From the NCBI RefSeq assembly GCF_002631185.1, contig NZ_PDNU01000003.1:310001-374000 (forward strand): 64,000 nucleotides of DNA, given 5' to 3'. This DNA comes from Teichococcus rhizosphaerae. GTDB taxonomy: Bacteria > Pseudomonadota > Alphaproteobacteria > Acetobacterales > Acetobacteraceae. A program made the translations under genes and the position numbers. Positions 43,607 through 58,847 of the stretch are shown piece after piece. The notes below the pieces were generated by a model. The model searched no databases and was not told where the DNA came from. It saw only the letters and a list, made by a program, of their open reading frames with translations. Numbering within the stretch: position 1 is the first letter of the stretch; every line of letters starts with the position of its first letter.

Positions 43607-44641
43607 TCAGTTCCAGCCGGCCCGCTGCATGATCTGGAGCGCCTCGGGCGTCTTGTCGAGATTGCCGGCCGCGTTCACCGGTTCGGCGCGGAACCTGCCC
43701 ATGGCGGCCAGCGCCGGGTGCAGCGGCGTATCGGCCACCACCGGATATTCCATGTTGCCGAGGGCGAAGGCTTCCTGCGCCTTGTGCGTGGTCATGAACT
43801 CCAGGAAGCGGATGGCGTTGGCGCGGTTCGGCGCCGACTTCACCAGCCCGCCGCCCGAGATGTTCACATGCGTGCCGCGGTCGCCCTCGCCCTGGTTGGG
43901 GAAGATGACGCCGATGCGCCTGAACAGCGCCTGGTCCTCCGGCTTCTCGGAGCGGCCGAAATGGCCGAGATAATAGCTGTTGGCGATGGCGAGGCCGCAC
44001 TGCCCGGAGGGGATGGCGCGGAACTGGTCGCGGTCGCCGCCCTGCGGCGGGCGGGCGAAATTGGCGACGACGCCGCGCGCCCATTCCTCCGTCTTCTGCG
44101 GCCCGTCCGCCATCAGGATCGAGGCGCCAAGGCTGGTGTTGTAGGGATGGGCGCCGCTGCGCGTGCAGAGCATGCCCTTGAAGCGCGGATCGGCCAGGTC
44201 CTCGTAGCGGTCGAGCCCCTCGGGCCGGCCCTTCTCGCGGTCATACATGATCAGGCGGGCGCGCTGGCTGAAGGCGAACCACAGCCCCTCGGGGTCGCGC
44301 AGCGCGGCGGGAACGCGCCCGGCGATCACGGCCGAGCCGTGCGGCGCCAGGATGCCGGCCTGCGCGGCACGGGCGAGGCGGGCGGCATCGACGGTCAGGA
44401 ACACGTCGGCCGGGCTGTTGGCGCCCTCGTTGCGGATGCGCTCGATGAGCTGGTCCGCCTGCCCCTCGATCAGCCGCACGCGGATGCCCGTCTCCTGCGT
44501 GAAGGCCTCGTAGAGGGCGCGGTCGGTGTCGTAGTGGCGGGCCGAGTAGAGGTTGATCTCCCCCGCATTCTGCGCCCGCGCCGCCACGGGCGCGGACAGG
44601 GCGAGCACCGAAAGGGCGGCGAGCATCGTGCGGCGAAGCAT
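43607..44641 (-). CDS. Ferric iron ABC transporter substrate-binding protein (FutA/FbpA-like)
   Basis: 344-aa periplasmic iron-binding protein. Signal peptide ending PVAARAQ; EINLYSARHYDTDRALYEAF at the start of the mature protein, and the iron-coordinating tyrosine pair in LAIANSYYLGHF. Spacing and the LYSARHYDTD start resemble FutA1/FutA2-type proteins. No permease or ATPase is adjacent, so its partners must be elsewhere. A Fur-box-like sequence lies 49-63 bp upstream and a strong terminator follows it, so it is its own iron-regulated unit. Confidence 0.92.
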   Translation of the reverse strand: MLRRTMLAALSVLALSAPVAARAQNAGEINLYSARHYDTDRALYEAFTQETGIRVRLIEGQADQLIERIRNEGANSPADVFLTVDAARLARAAQAGILAPHGSAVIAGRVPAALRDPEGLWFAFSQRARLIMYDREKGRPEGLDRYEDLADPRFKGMLCTRSGAHPYNTSLGASILMADGPQKTEEWARGVVANFARPPQGGDRDQFRAIPSGQCGLAIANSYYLGHFGRSEKPEDQALFRRIGVIFPNQGEGDRGTHVNISGGGLVKSAPNRANAIRFLEFMTTHKAQEAFALGNMEYPVVADTPLHPALAAMGRFRAEPVNAAGNLDKTPEALQIMQRAGWN

Positions 44642-44689
44642 GGCATGTCCTCGTTCTGGCGGGCTTTTGGTGGGGATGCTTATTGGAAC

Positions 44690-44704
44690 TGAGAACGCTT
44701 CGCA
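44690..44704 (-). promoter_or_regulatory. Fur-box-like operator upstream of the iron-binding-protein gene
   Basis: TGAGAACGCTTCGCA fits TGNGAA-N3-TTCNCA, the core of the Fur 7-1-7 motif, with arms matching at 5 of 7 positions. Its location 49 bp before an iron-uptake gene supports a real site. Confidence 0.6.
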
Positions 44705-44711
44705 AGAAAAT

Positions 44712-44749
44712 CCGGCGCCAGGGCCAGGAAGTGTTTTCCCGGCCCTGGC
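44712..44749 (-). terminator. Terminator of the glg/tre operon
   Basis: GCCAGGGCC (44717-44725) pairs exactly with GGCCCTGGC (44741-44749); inside, GGAA and TTCC extend the stem past one mismatch. On the minus strand it is followed by GCCGGATTTTCTT. It begins 25 bp after the treY stop. Confidence 0.75.
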
Positions 44750-44773
44750 TCGTTCCGCATGGGCGGCCCCGCC

Positions 44774-47458
44774 TCAACCTGTGGCGCGCAGCACCCGCAG
44801 CGGGAGCGGATTGCCCGCGAGGGGCAGCGTGCCGCCGGCGGGCAGGGTGGCGCCCGTCAGCAGGCAGTGCCAGGAGCGCGCGGAAAGCTCCGCGGGCAGC
44901 ACCAGGCGCGTGTCGCTCCAGGCCGTGTCGGGCACGGAAAGCGTCTCGGCATGGCCGAGCAGCGGCACGGCCAGGCGCGGCACCGCCACCAGCAGGGCCT
45001 CGCCCGCCTCCTGGCGCAGGAAGGCCAGCATGGCGTCCGCCTGGCGGCCCTCCAGCCGCAGCGGAACATAGTGCCCGCCGGTGAACAGCGACGGCGCCTC
45101 GGCCCGCGCCAGCAGCAGCCGGTGGATCAGCGCCTGCTTCACCGCGCCCGAGGACCAGTCGGCCAGGAGGCCGAGTGGCTCCGCGCCCCGCTCCAGCGCG
45201 GCGCGGCGGGCGGCGTAGTCCACGGGGCGGCGGTTGTCCGGGTCCACCAGGGATTCGTCCCAGAACTCGGCACCCTGGTAGAGGTCCGGCACGCCCGGGC
45301 AGGTCATGCGCAGGGTGGTCTGCGCCAGGCTCTTCAGCGCCCCGGGCAGGGCGATGCGCGCGGCGAGGCCCTGCAGCCCGGTGGCCAGGGCGGGGCGCGC
45401 CGAGACATCCAGCACGCCGCGCAGGAAGCCGGCGGTGGCGGCCTCATAGGCCTCGTCCGGCATCGCCCAGCCGGAGCGGCGCTTGGCCTCGCGCATCGCC
45501 TTCTGGAGCCAGCCGGACAGCCGCTCCACCCAGGCATCGACGCCGGCGCGGTCCGTCACCGGCAGGCCCAGCGGCCAGGAGGCGACGACCATCTGCAACA
45601 GCATCACCGCGTCGCCCGGCGAGGGGGCGGGCCCCTCGGGCAGCGCCTGCACCAGCTCCCGGCTCTCGGCCAGGAAGCCGCGCAGCGCGGCGGCCCATTC
45701 ATCCGGGATCTCGGACAGCACGGCGAGGCGCATCCGCACATCCTCGCCACGCTTGTGGTCATGCGTGGCGGTGGCGAGCAGCGCGCCCGGCCAGTCCGTG
45801 GCGCGGGCGGCCATGAGCGCGTGGAAGCCCTCCGGCGGCAGCGCGAACTGGCCGGGATTGGAGCCCACCTCGTTGCGCGAGAGCAGCCGGCCATAGCGGT
45901 AGAAGGCCGTGTCCTCCACCGACTTGGCGGCGGTGGGGGAGGAAAGCTGCTGGAAGCGGGTGCGGGCCACCAGCAGGGCGCGGCGGGCCTCGCCGGCCGA
46001 GCGCTCCCGCACCGGCTCCTCCGCCAGCCAGTAGAGCAGGTGGCTCAGCACGACGTGGTCGGTGGTCCGCAGGCTGGCGCGGGCGGCATCGGCCGCCTGC
46101 CGCAGCACCGCCACGTCCTGCGCCGTGGGCGCGCCGTTGCGGACATAGACGCGGTAGACCGGGAAATGCACCAGAAGCTGCGCCAGCACGCGGCGGATGG
46201 CGTTGAAGGAGAAGTCGCGCGAGCGGAGATGGCCGCGCGCCAGGTGGTGGAAGGCGCGGGCGCAGCCATCCAGCTCGGCGGCGAGGTTGTCGCGCAGGAT
46301 CTGCTTGCGGGCCTGGATCTCCTCGGCGTGGAAATCCGCCTCGCTGCCGCTGGTCTCGCGCCACAGGGCGGAAAGCGGCGCCTCGCCGGCCGGGTCGTGC
46401 AGCACGGCCGAGACCTGGTCCATGAAGTCGTAGCCGGTGGTGCCGTCGGTCTTCCACCGCGTCTCCAGCGGCTCGCCGGGCGCCAGGATCTTCTCGATCA
46501 GGATGTAGGGCGGCCCGGCGGGAGCCTCGGCCGGGCGGCGATGGGCGATGGCCTCCATGCGGCGGCGCAGCTTGCGGCAATAGCCACCCGGATCGGCCAG
46601 CCCGTCCACATGGTCGATGCGCACGCCGTCGATCAGCCCCTCGGCGTAGAGGCGCAGGATCAGCGCGTGCGTCGCGTCGAACACCGCCGGCTCCTCGGCG
46701 CGCAGGCCGGCCAGGCCGGTGACGTCGAAGAAGCGGCGCCAGTTGATCTCGTCCGTCGCGGTGCGCCACCAGGCGAGGCGGTAGTTCTGCCGCTCCAGCA
46801 GCGCGTGCAGCCGCGCGGCGCCCGTCAGGCTCTTCGGATCGTGTCCGGCGAGGCCCTCCGGGTCGTCGAGGATGGCCTCCGCATCGCGCGGCGCGATGGG
46901 GAAGCGGTTGTCGAAATAGGCGACGGACAGGCCCGTCGGGCCGTCCTTCACCAGGGTCAGCTCGCCCTCGGCCAGCGCCTCCCCATAGGGGCGGCCGAGG
47001 AAGGGGGCCAGCATGCGTCCCTTCAGCGAAGGGTCGTCGGAATTCCAGTCGATGTCGAAGAAGCGGGCGTAGTCGCTCTCCTGCCCCTTTGCCAGCACGT
47101 CCTGCCACCAGGCATTGTGCGGGCCGTCCACGCCCATGTGGTTGGGCACGATGTCGAGCAGCAGCCCCATGCCCTCGGCGCGCAGCGCGGCCACCAGGCG
47201 GCGCAGCGCCGGCTCGCCCCCCAGCGCCGGGTTGACCGCGTCATGCGCGGTGATGTCGTAGCCATGGGTGGAGCCGGGCGCGGCCGGCAGCAGGGGCGAG
47301 GCGTAGAGATGGCTCACCCCCAGCCGCGACAGGTAGGGGACGATGGCCACCGCGTCGTCCAGCGTGAACTCCGCATGGAACTGGATGCGGTAGGTGGCGC
47401 GGGGCCGGGTGGCGGCGGGGGTGGCGTTGGCGGCCGGGTGGGGCTGCGCGTGGCTCAT
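44774..47458 (-). CDS. treY: Malto-oligosyltrehalose synthase
   Basis: 894-aa GH13 enzyme (TreY) that turns the reducing-end alpha-1,4 bond of a maltodextrin into an alpha-1,1 bond. Typical start YRIQFHAEFTLDDAVAIVPYL, LDIVPNHMGVD, nucleophile in GVRIDHVDGLADP, acid/base Glu in YILIEKIL and the third acid in TATHDHKRGEDVR. The extra insertions of TreY account for its length (longer than TreZ). Last gene of the operon, start overlapping the malQ stop by 4 nt. Works with TreZ to release trehalose from glucan. Confidence 0.95.
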   Translation of the reverse strand: MSHAQPHPAANATPAATRPRATYRIQFHAEFTLDDAVAIVPYLSRLGVSHLYASPLLPAAPGSTHGYDITAHDAVNPALGGEPALRRLVAALRAEGMGLLLDIVPNHMGVDGPHNAWWQDVLAKGQESDYARFFDIDWNSDDPSLKGRMLAPFLGRPYGEALAEGELTLVKDGPTGLSVAYFDNRFPIAPRDAEAILDDPEGLAGHDPKSLTGAARLHALLERQNYRLAWWRTATDEINWRRFFDVTGLAGLRAEEPAVFDATHALILRLYAEGLIDGVRIDHVDGLADPGGYCRKLRRRMEAIAHRRPAEAPAGPPYILIEKILAPGEPLETRWKTDGTTGYDFMDQVSAVLHDPAGEAPLSALWRETSGSEADFHAEEIQARKQILRDNLAAELDGCARAFHHLARGHLRSRDFSFNAIRRVLAQLLVHFPVYRVYVRNGAPTAQDVAVLRQAADAARASLRTTDHVVLSHLLYWLAEEPVRERSAGEARRALLVARTRFQQLSSPTAAKSVEDTAFYRYGRLLSRNEVGSNPGQFALPPEGFHALMAARATDWPGALLATATHDHKRGEDVRMRLAVLSEIPDEWAAALRGFLAESRELVQALPEGPAPSPGDAVMLLQMVVASWPLGLPVTDRAGVDAWVERLSGWLQKAMREAKRRSGWAMPDEAYEAATAGFLRGVLDVSARPALATGLQGLAARIALPGALKSLAQTTLRMTCPGVPDLYQGAEFWDESLVDPDNRRPVDYAARRAALERGAEPLGLLADWSSGAVKQALIHRLLLARAEAPSLFTGGHYVPLRLEGRQADAMLAFLRQEAGEALLVAVPRLAVPLLGHAETLSVPDTAWSDTRLVLPAELSARSWHCLLTGATLPAGGTLPLAGNPLPLRVLRATG

Positions 47459-49497
47459 GGGGCTCTCCGCGCCCGGGCGAGGCCGCGCAGGCGCTGTTCA
47501 ATCGCGGGGTCGTGGAAAAGGCGCTCCACCGGCGGGTCCAGCCGGCGCCGCCAGTTGGGGTGCTCATCGGTGGTGCCGGGCATGTTGGGCTGCTCCACCG
47601 CCGCCACGGCATCCTCCAGCGGCAGCAGCGCCAGGGCGCAGCGGGCGCGGCCGACATAGGCGGCGGCGGCATCGGCCACGCGCGCGGCCTCTTCCGGAGC
47701 GGGCATCGGCCCCTCGGCCACGCCCGCCTTGCGGAAGGCGGCCCACAGCTTCGGGCGCTCCTCCCGGCGGGTTTCCGCCTGGCCTTCCAGCGTGGTGCCG
47801 AGCGTCTCGCGCCAGAGCAGGTCGCGCCCCTCCCACCAGCCCGCCACCGTCGGCAGGTCGTGTGTGGAGGTCATGGCGACGGCCTCGCGGCTCCAGCGGG
47901 AGGGCTCCTTGAAGCCCTTGCCGGCCTGCTCGAACCACATCACCCGCATGCCGGCGATGCCGCTCTTCTGCATCCTTGGCCGGAAGCCCTCCGGCACCGT
48001 GCCGAGATCCTCGCCGATGGCGATGGCGCGGTGGCGGTGCGATTCCAGCGCCACCAGCCGCAGCATGTCCTCCAGCGGGTAGCGCAGGTAGCAGCCGCTC
48101 GCCGGCCCGCCGCCCTGCGGCACCAGCCACAGCCGGCGCAGCCCCAGCACATGGTCGAGCCGCACCCCGCCCGCGTTGCGGAAGGCGGCGGCGAGCATCT
48201 CGCGGAAGGCGGCGAAGCCGTTGGCCGCCAGCCCGTGTGGCGAATAGGTGGTGATGCCCCAGCTCTGCCCCTGCGCGTTGAAGATGTCCGGCGGCGCGCC
48301 GATCTCGACGCCGGACAGGAACTCGGTCTGCCGCGCCCAGGCATCGGCGCCGCCGCCATCGACGCCGATGGCGAGGTCGGCGATCAGGCCGATGCGCGCG
48401 CCATTCTCGCGCGCCGCCCGCTGCGCGGCGGACAGCCCGCGATCGGCGAGGAACTGCGCGAAGGCGTGGAAGGCCACCGCCTCGGCATTCGCCTCGGCGA
48501 AGGCGGCGACCTCGGGGCTGTCCGGGTCGCGCAGCGCGGCGGGCCAGTCGCGCCAGTGCCAGCGGGCGGGGTCGGCGGCGAGCTGGGCGGCATGCAGCGC
48601 CTCGAAGCGGGCATGGCGGGTGAGGGATGTGCCGCCCCCGGCCAGGAACCGCTCGAAGGCGGCATGCGCCTCGCTGCGCGGCGCCTCGCGGAAGGCGCGG
48701 TGGAGCTGCCGCAGCCGGGCCAGCCGGGCCTTCGCCACGGCGGGCCACTCCACCATCGGCAGCGCCTCCAGCCGCGCCCATTCCGCCGCAAGCCCGGCGC
48801 CGAAGGGCGGCAGGGCCGGCAGCAGGTCCTCGCCATCGGCGTGGCGCACGTCGAGCCAGAGGCGGCTTGACGGCGCGTAGGGGCTGCTGCGGCTCGGGTC
48901 GGCGCTGAACTGCGCGTGCACGGGGGAGATGGCGATGGCATCCGCGCCCTGCGCGGCCGCCGCCGCGGCGAAGGCGCACAACGCGGCATAGTCGCCGACG
49001 CCGCCATCGCCCGTGCGCTTGAGCGAATAGAGCTGCACCGCCAGCCCCCAGGCCGCCTGACCCTCGCAGGCATCCTCGATGCGGTGGCCATGGGCGGGAG
49101 CCACAGCAAGGGTGAGGGCGTGGCCGGACAGCTCCAGCGTGTAGTAGCCGGGCAGGGCAGGGGCGGTGAGGCGGGCGCCGCCCGGCGCGGCCTCGGCCAT
49201 GCCTTCCACCTGCGTGCCGTCCTCGGCGGTCAGGCTGTAGCGGCCGGGCGGCAGCGCCAGGCGGATGTCGATGCCGGGCTCGGCGGTGCGCAGCGGCGGC
49301 AGGGCGCGGCTGGCCTCGCGGAAGCGCGCGGTGCTGTCGCGCAGCGCGCCCGCGCCATTGGCCGGCAGGCCGAGCGCGCCGAGCACGCTGCGCAGCGTCT
49401 CGGGCGTGGTCTGCTGCCTGCGGCCATTGGCGTCCTCCCAGTCGATCATCAGCCCGACGGCACGGGCCAGGCGCCGCAGGGCCAGATCGTCGCTCAT
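47455..49497 (-). CDS. malQ: 4-alpha-glucanotransferase (amylomaltase)
   Basis: 680-aa GH77 enzyme that transfers maltodextrin segments between chains. Catalytic Asp in GGVRLDHVLGLRRLW, Glu in IAIGEDLGTVP and Asp in TSTHDLPTVAGWW. An N-terminal beta-rich extension of about 140 residues precedes the catalytic domain, as in the larger bacterial MalQ type. ATG 49497 is fixed by overlap with the treZ stop. In this operon it would rebuild long chains from short maltodextrins left by TreY/TreZ and GlgX. Confidence 0.94.
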   Translation of the reverse strand: MSDDLALRRLARAVGLMIDWEDANGRRQQTTPETLRSVLGALGLPANGAGALRDSTARFREASRALPPLRTAEPGIDIRLALPPGRYSLTAEDGTQVEGMAEAAPGGARLTAPALPGYYTLELSGHALTLAVAPAHGHRIEDACEGQAAWGLAVQLYSLKRTGDGGVGDYAALCAFAAAAAAQGADAIAISPVHAQFSADPSRSSPYAPSSRLWLDVRHADGEDLLPALPPFGAGLAAEWARLEALPMVEWPAVAKARLARLRQLHRAFREAPRSEAHAAFERFLAGGGTSLTRHARFEALHAAQLAADPARWHWRDWPAALRDPDSPEVAAFAEANAEAVAFHAFAQFLADRGLSAAQRAARENGARIGLIADLAIGVDGGGADAWARQTEFLSGVEIGAPPDIFNAQGQSWGITTYSPHGLAANGFAAFREMLAAAFRNAGGVRLDHVLGLRRLWLVPQGGGPASGCYLRYPLEDMLRLVALESHRHRAIAIGEDLGTVPEGFRPRMQKSGIAGMRVMWFEQAGKGFKEPSRWSREAVAMTSTHDLPTVAGWWEGRDLLWRETLGTTLEGQAETRREERPKLWAAFRKAGVAEGPMPAPEEAARVADAAAAYVGRARCALALLPLEDAVAAVEQPNMPGTTDEHPNWRRRLDPPVERLFHDPAIEQRLRGLARARRAP

Positions 49498-51275
49498 GCC
49501 GCGGGCTCCTGCAGCCAGGCGATGGCGGCGCGCGGGCCGATGCCGTTCTCGGCCACGGCCGCGCCCAGGCCGGGCAGGGATTCCGCCAGCAGCGTGCCCG
49601 GGCCGGGCTGGACGGGAATGGCCGTGTCGCCGAACTGCGCCAGGATGGTCAGCAGCGAGCCGTCGCCCAGCCTCCACTGCGCCCGCACGCCCTGCGTGCC
49701 CAGCGCCTCGGCGCCGACCGCCCGGGCCTCGGCCAGGTGTGGGGCGAGGCGGCGGGCGCGCAGCCGCAGCAGGTCCGTCACGAAGCGCTCCGCCTCGGCC
49801 TGGGCCGGCTTGTCGCGCTCGGACAGGTCGAGGCGGCTGGCCTCGAAGGTGCCGGGGGCGTTGGGGTCGGGGATGCGCTCGCGCTTCTCCGGGTCGGCAA
49901 AGGCGGCGAACTTGGCGAATTCCTTGCGCCGCCCCTCGCGCACCGCCTTTGCCAGATCCTCCGAGGGGAAGCCGGTGAAGAACAGGAAGGGACGCTCGGA
50001 GAAGAACTCGTCGCCCATGAACAGCATCGGCACGAAGGGGGAGAGCAGCTTCAGCAGCAGCGCGGCGCGCACCCCGTCGGAGGGTGCGAGGCTGTGGATG
50101 CGGTCGCCGAAGGCGCGGTTGCCCACCTGGTCGTGGTTCTGCAGCGCGTTGACGAAGGCGGAAGGCGGCAGGTGGCCGCTCGGCTTGCCGCGCGCATGGC
50201 CGAGATTGGCGGAAACCTCGCCCTGATAGACGAAGCCCTCCGCCAGCGAGCGCGCCAGATGCTCGGCCGGGCGGTCGGCGTAGTCGGCGTAGTAGGCGTC
50301 CTTCTCGCCGGTCAGCAGCACGTGCAGGCAGTGATGCGCGTCGTCGTTCCACTGGGCGTCGAAGGCGCTCTCCAGCAGCGTGGCGTCGTTGTTCTCGTTC
50401 TCCAGCACCAGGTAGACGCGCCGGCTGCCACAGGCCTCCCGCACGCGGCGGGACAGCTCGGGCAGGAAGGTGTCGTCCGGAATGGCATGCACCGCATCGA
50501 GCCGCAGCCCGTCGAAACGGTATTCGGTGAGCCAGAAGATGGCGTTCTCGATGAAGAAATCCCGCACCGGCTTCTCGCGGAAGTCGATGGCGTCGCCCCA
50601 GGGCGTCCTGATGTCCTTGCGGAAGAAGTCGGGCGCGATGGCGTGCCAATAGTTCCCGGCCGGGCCGAAATGGTTGTAGACCACGTCCAGCATCACGGCG
50701 AGGCCGTGGCCATGCGCGGCGTCCACCAGCGCCTTGAGGTCGTCCGGCGTGCCATAGGTCTCGTCCGGCGCATAGGGCAGCACGCCGTCATAGCCCCAGT
50801 TGCGGCTCCCGGCGAAGTCGTTCACCGGCATCAGCTCGATGGTGTTGACGCCGAGCGCGGCGAGGCGCGGCAGGTGCCCGACCAGCCCGCGGAAGCCGCC
50901 CATGGCGCCGGCGTGCAGCTCGTACACCACGCTCTGCGGCCAGGGATGGGTGCGCCAGTCGCCATGCTTCCAGCGATAGGCATGGTGGTCCACCACCACG
51001 CTCCAGCCATCCACGTCCCCATCCTGCGCGTGGGAGGCGGGATCGGGCACGGTGGGGCCGTTGCCCAGGGCGTAGCGGTAGCGGGTGCCGGGCGCGGCCG
51101 CCGCCTCGCATTCCCACCAGCCACCGGCGGTGGCCTGCATGGCGACGGGCTCGGCATCGCGCCGTTGCAGCGTGACGCCCGGCTGCCCTGGCGCCCAGAG
51201 ACGGAACCCGGTCCGGCTGGAACCGCCCTTGCCCTTGGCGTCAGGCGAGGGCCCGTAGGAGAAGCGTCGCGTCAT
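49494..51275 (-). CDS. treZ: Malto-oligosyltrehalose trehalohydrolase
   Basis: 593-aa GH13 enzyme that cleaves trehalose from maltooligosyltrehalose. N-terminal CBM48-like domain (about residues 15-110), YELHAGAMGGFRGLVGHLPRLAALG, MLDVVYNHFGPAGNYW, nucleophile in GLRLDAVHAI, Glu in LVLENENND and Asp in LQNHDQVGNRA. Both ends overlap their neighbours by 4 nt. Partner of TreY. Confidence 0.95.
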   Translation of the reverse strand: MTRRFSYGPSPDAKGKGGSSRTGFRLWAPGQPGVTLQRRDAEPVAMQATAGGWWECEAAAAPGTRYRYALGNGPTVPDPASHAQDGDVDGWSVVVDHHAYRWKHGDWRTHPWPQSVVYELHAGAMGGFRGLVGHLPRLAALGVNTIELMPVNDFAGSRNWGYDGVLPYAPDETYGTPDDLKALVDAAHGHGLAVMLDVVYNHFGPAGNYWHAIAPDFFRKDIRTPWGDAIDFREKPVRDFFIENAIFWLTEYRFDGLRLDAVHAIPDDTFLPELSRRVREACGSRRVYLVLENENNDATLLESAFDAQWNDDAHHCLHVLLTGEKDAYYADYADRPAEHLARSLAEGFVYQGEVSANLGHARGKPSGHLPPSAFVNALQNHDQVGNRAFGDRIHSLAPSDGVRAALLLKLLSPFVPMLFMGDEFFSERPFLFFTGFPSEDLAKAVREGRRKEFAKFAAFADPEKRERIPDPNAPGTFEASRLDLSERDKPAQAEAERFVTDLLRLRARRLAPHLAEARAVGAEALGTQGVRAQWRLGDGSLLTILAQFGDTAIPVQPGPGTLLAESLPGLGAAVAENGIGPRAAIAWLQEPAA

Positions 51276-53386
51276 CCGGAGATATCCTCAAGGGGCGGTA
51301 GTGCCACCAGCAGACGGGCGGAACGTGCGGCCAGACGCAGGGTTGCGCCGGCCACCGGGTGGCCCGGCGCTTCCGGGTCCGTCGTGTCGAGGACGGAAAC
51401 CCAGGCCAGGGCGGGGGCGGGCAGCGTCGCCACCCGGTCGCGCTCGGAGGCGTTCAGCAGCAGCAGCGTGACCTCGACGCCCCCCGCCTCGGCCGCGCCG
51501 GCGCGCCGCAGTTGCAGGACGCGGCCCTCCGGGTCGTTCCACCGCTCCGGCGTCATCAGCGTGCCGTCCGCGTCGAACCAGGCGGTGTCGGGCAGGCCCG
51601 GGAGGGGCTCGGTCACGCCGTGGCGGAAGACGGGGCTGCGCAGCGTCGGGTGCTGGCGGCGCAGCGCGGCCAGGCGGGCGACGAAGGCCGCGAGCTTCCG
51701 CCCCTCGGGCGCCGCGGCCAGGCTCCAGTCCAGCCAGGAGGTCTCGTTGTCCTGGCAATAGGCATTGTTGTTGCCGTGCTGGGTGCGGCCGAACTCGTCG
51801 CCGCCGAGCAGCATTGGCGTGCCATGCGCGGCGAACAGCGTGAGCAGCATGGCCCGCTTCAGCCGGCGGCGCAGCGACAGGATGTCGGGGTCGTCGGTCG
51901 CGCCCTCGGCGCCCCAGTTGGCGCTGAAGTTCTCGCCATGCCCGTCGCGGTTGCCCTCGCCATTGGCCTCGTTGTGGCGCTCCTCGTGGCTGACGAGGTC
52001 CTCCAGCGTGAAGCCGTCATGCGCGGCGACGAAGTTGACCGAGGCCCAGGGGCGGCGCCGGCGGCGCTCGAACAGGTCCCCCGAGCCGGAAAGGCGCGCG
52101 GCGAGATCGGGGCGGAGCCCCGCATCGCCGCGCCAGAAGCGGCGGACGCCGTCGCGGAAGCGGTCGTTCCATTCGGAGAAGCCGGGCGGGTGGTTGCCGA
52201 GCTGGTAGCCGCCGGGCCCGAGATCCCAGGGCTCGGCGATCAGCTTCAGGCGGGACAGCACCGGATCCTGCCGGATGGCGTCGAAGAAGCCGGAGCCCGG
52301 GTCGAAGCCATGCGCCTCGCGCCCGAGCGTGCTGCACAGGTCGAAGCGGAAGCCATCGACATGAAAGGCGGTGGCCCAGTGGCGCAGGCTGTCCATCACC
52401 ATCTGCAGCACGCGGGGGTGCGAGAGGTTGACCGTGTTGCCGCAGCCCGTCTCGTCGATGTAGCGCCGCTCCTCCCCCGGCTGCAGGCGGTAGTAGCTGG
52501 CATTGTCGAGGCCGCGCCAGGAGAGGGTGGGACCGAGCCCATCGCCCTCGCAGGTGTGGTTGTAGACCACGTCGAGGATCACCTCGATGCCGGCGGCGTG
52601 CAGGCGGCGGATGGCCACGCGGATCTCGTCCAGCCCGCCGCTGGCGAGATAGCCCGGCTCCGGCGCGAAATAGGAGAGGGGGGAGTAGCCCCAGTAGTTG
52701 CGCAGCCGCCGCTCCACCAGGAAGCGGTCCTGCAGGAAGGCCTGCACGGGCAGCAGCTCCACCGCCGTGACGCCGAGCCGCAGCAGGTGCTCGATCACCG
52801 GCGGGCTGGCCAGCGCCGCGAAGGTGCCCCGCTCGCGCGGCGCCAGGTCGTCCCGCCGCATGGTCAGGCCGCGCAGATGTGTCTCGTAGATGACGGTGCG
52901 GTCCCATGGCACGTTGGGCGGGCGGTCATCGCCCCAGTTGAAGACATCGTCCACCACCACGCCCTTGGGCATGGCGGCGGCGCTGTCCCGCCGGTCGAAG
53001 CTGAGATCGGTGCGGCCGGGACCGTGGCGGTGGCCGAACAGCGCATCCGACCAGCGCAGCGCGCCGGAGATCTGCCGCGCATAGGGGTCGAGCAGCAGCT
53101 TGTTGGGGTTGAAGCGGTGGCCCTGCTCCGGCTGGTAGGGGCCGTGCGCGCGGTAGCCATAGACCAGGCCGGGGCGCGCCTCGGGGAGGTAGCCGTGCCA
53201 CACCTCGTCCGTGCATTCGGGCAGGTCGAGGCGCGCCACCTCCTTGCGGCCCGAGGGGTCGAACAGGCAAAGCTCCACCCGGGCCGCATGCGCGGAGAAG
53301 ACGGCGAAGTTGATCCCCAGCCCGTCCCAGGTGGCGCCGAGCGGGGCGGGCCGGCCCGGCAGCAGCCAGTCGGGGAGCAGGGGCAA
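51272..53386 (-). CDS. glgX: Glycogen debranching enzyme GlgX
   Basis: 704-aa GH13 debranching enzyme (isoamylase type). CBM48 N-terminus (PLGATWDGLGINFAVFSAHA), IDVVYNHTCEGD-type region (EVILDVVYNHTCEGDGLGPTLS in register), nucleophile in GFRFDLCSTLGRE, Glu in LIAEPWDLGPGGYQ and Asp in NFVAAHDGFTLEDLVS. It removes branches from glycogen so that linear chains become substrates for TreY, MalQ or phosphorylase. Ends with a 4-nt overlap onto treZ and starts 4 nt after glgB. Confidence 0.95.
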   Translation of the reverse strand: MPLLPDWLLPGRPAPLGATWDGLGINFAVFSAHAARVELCLFDPSGRKEVARLDLPECTDEVWHGYLPEARPGLVYGYRAHGPYQPEQGHRFNPNKLLLDPYARQISGALRWSDALFGHRHGPGRTDLSFDRRDSAAAMPKGVVVDDVFNWGDDRPPNVPWDRTVIYETHLRGLTMRRDDLAPRERGTFAALASPPVIEHLLRLGVTAVELLPVQAFLQDRFLVERRLRNYWGYSPLSYFAPEPGYLASGGLDEIRVAIRRLHAAGIEVILDVVYNHTCEGDGLGPTLSWRGLDNASYYRLQPGEERRYIDETGCGNTVNLSHPRVLQMVMDSLRHWATAFHVDGFRFDLCSTLGREAHGFDPGSGFFDAIRQDPVLSRLKLIAEPWDLGPGGYQLGNHPPGFSEWNDRFRDGVRRFWRGDAGLRPDLAARLSGSGDLFERRRRRPWASVNFVAAHDGFTLEDLVSHEERHNEANGEGNRDGHGENFSANWGAEGATDDPDILSLRRRLKRAMLLTLFAAHGTPMLLGGDEFGRTQHGNNNAYCQDNETSWLDWSLAAAPEGRKLAAFVARLAALRRQHPTLRSPVFRHGVTEPLPGLPDTAWFDADGTLMTPERWNDPEGRVLQLRRAGAAEAGGVEVTLLLLNASERDRVATLPAPALAWVSVLDTTDPEAPGHPVAGATLRLAARSARLLVALPPLEDISG

Positions 53387-53390
53387 GGGA

Positions 53391-55559
<2,169 letters not shown>

Positions 55560-55562
55560 GCG

Positions 55563-58844
<3,282 letters not shown>

Positions 58845-58847
58845 GGA

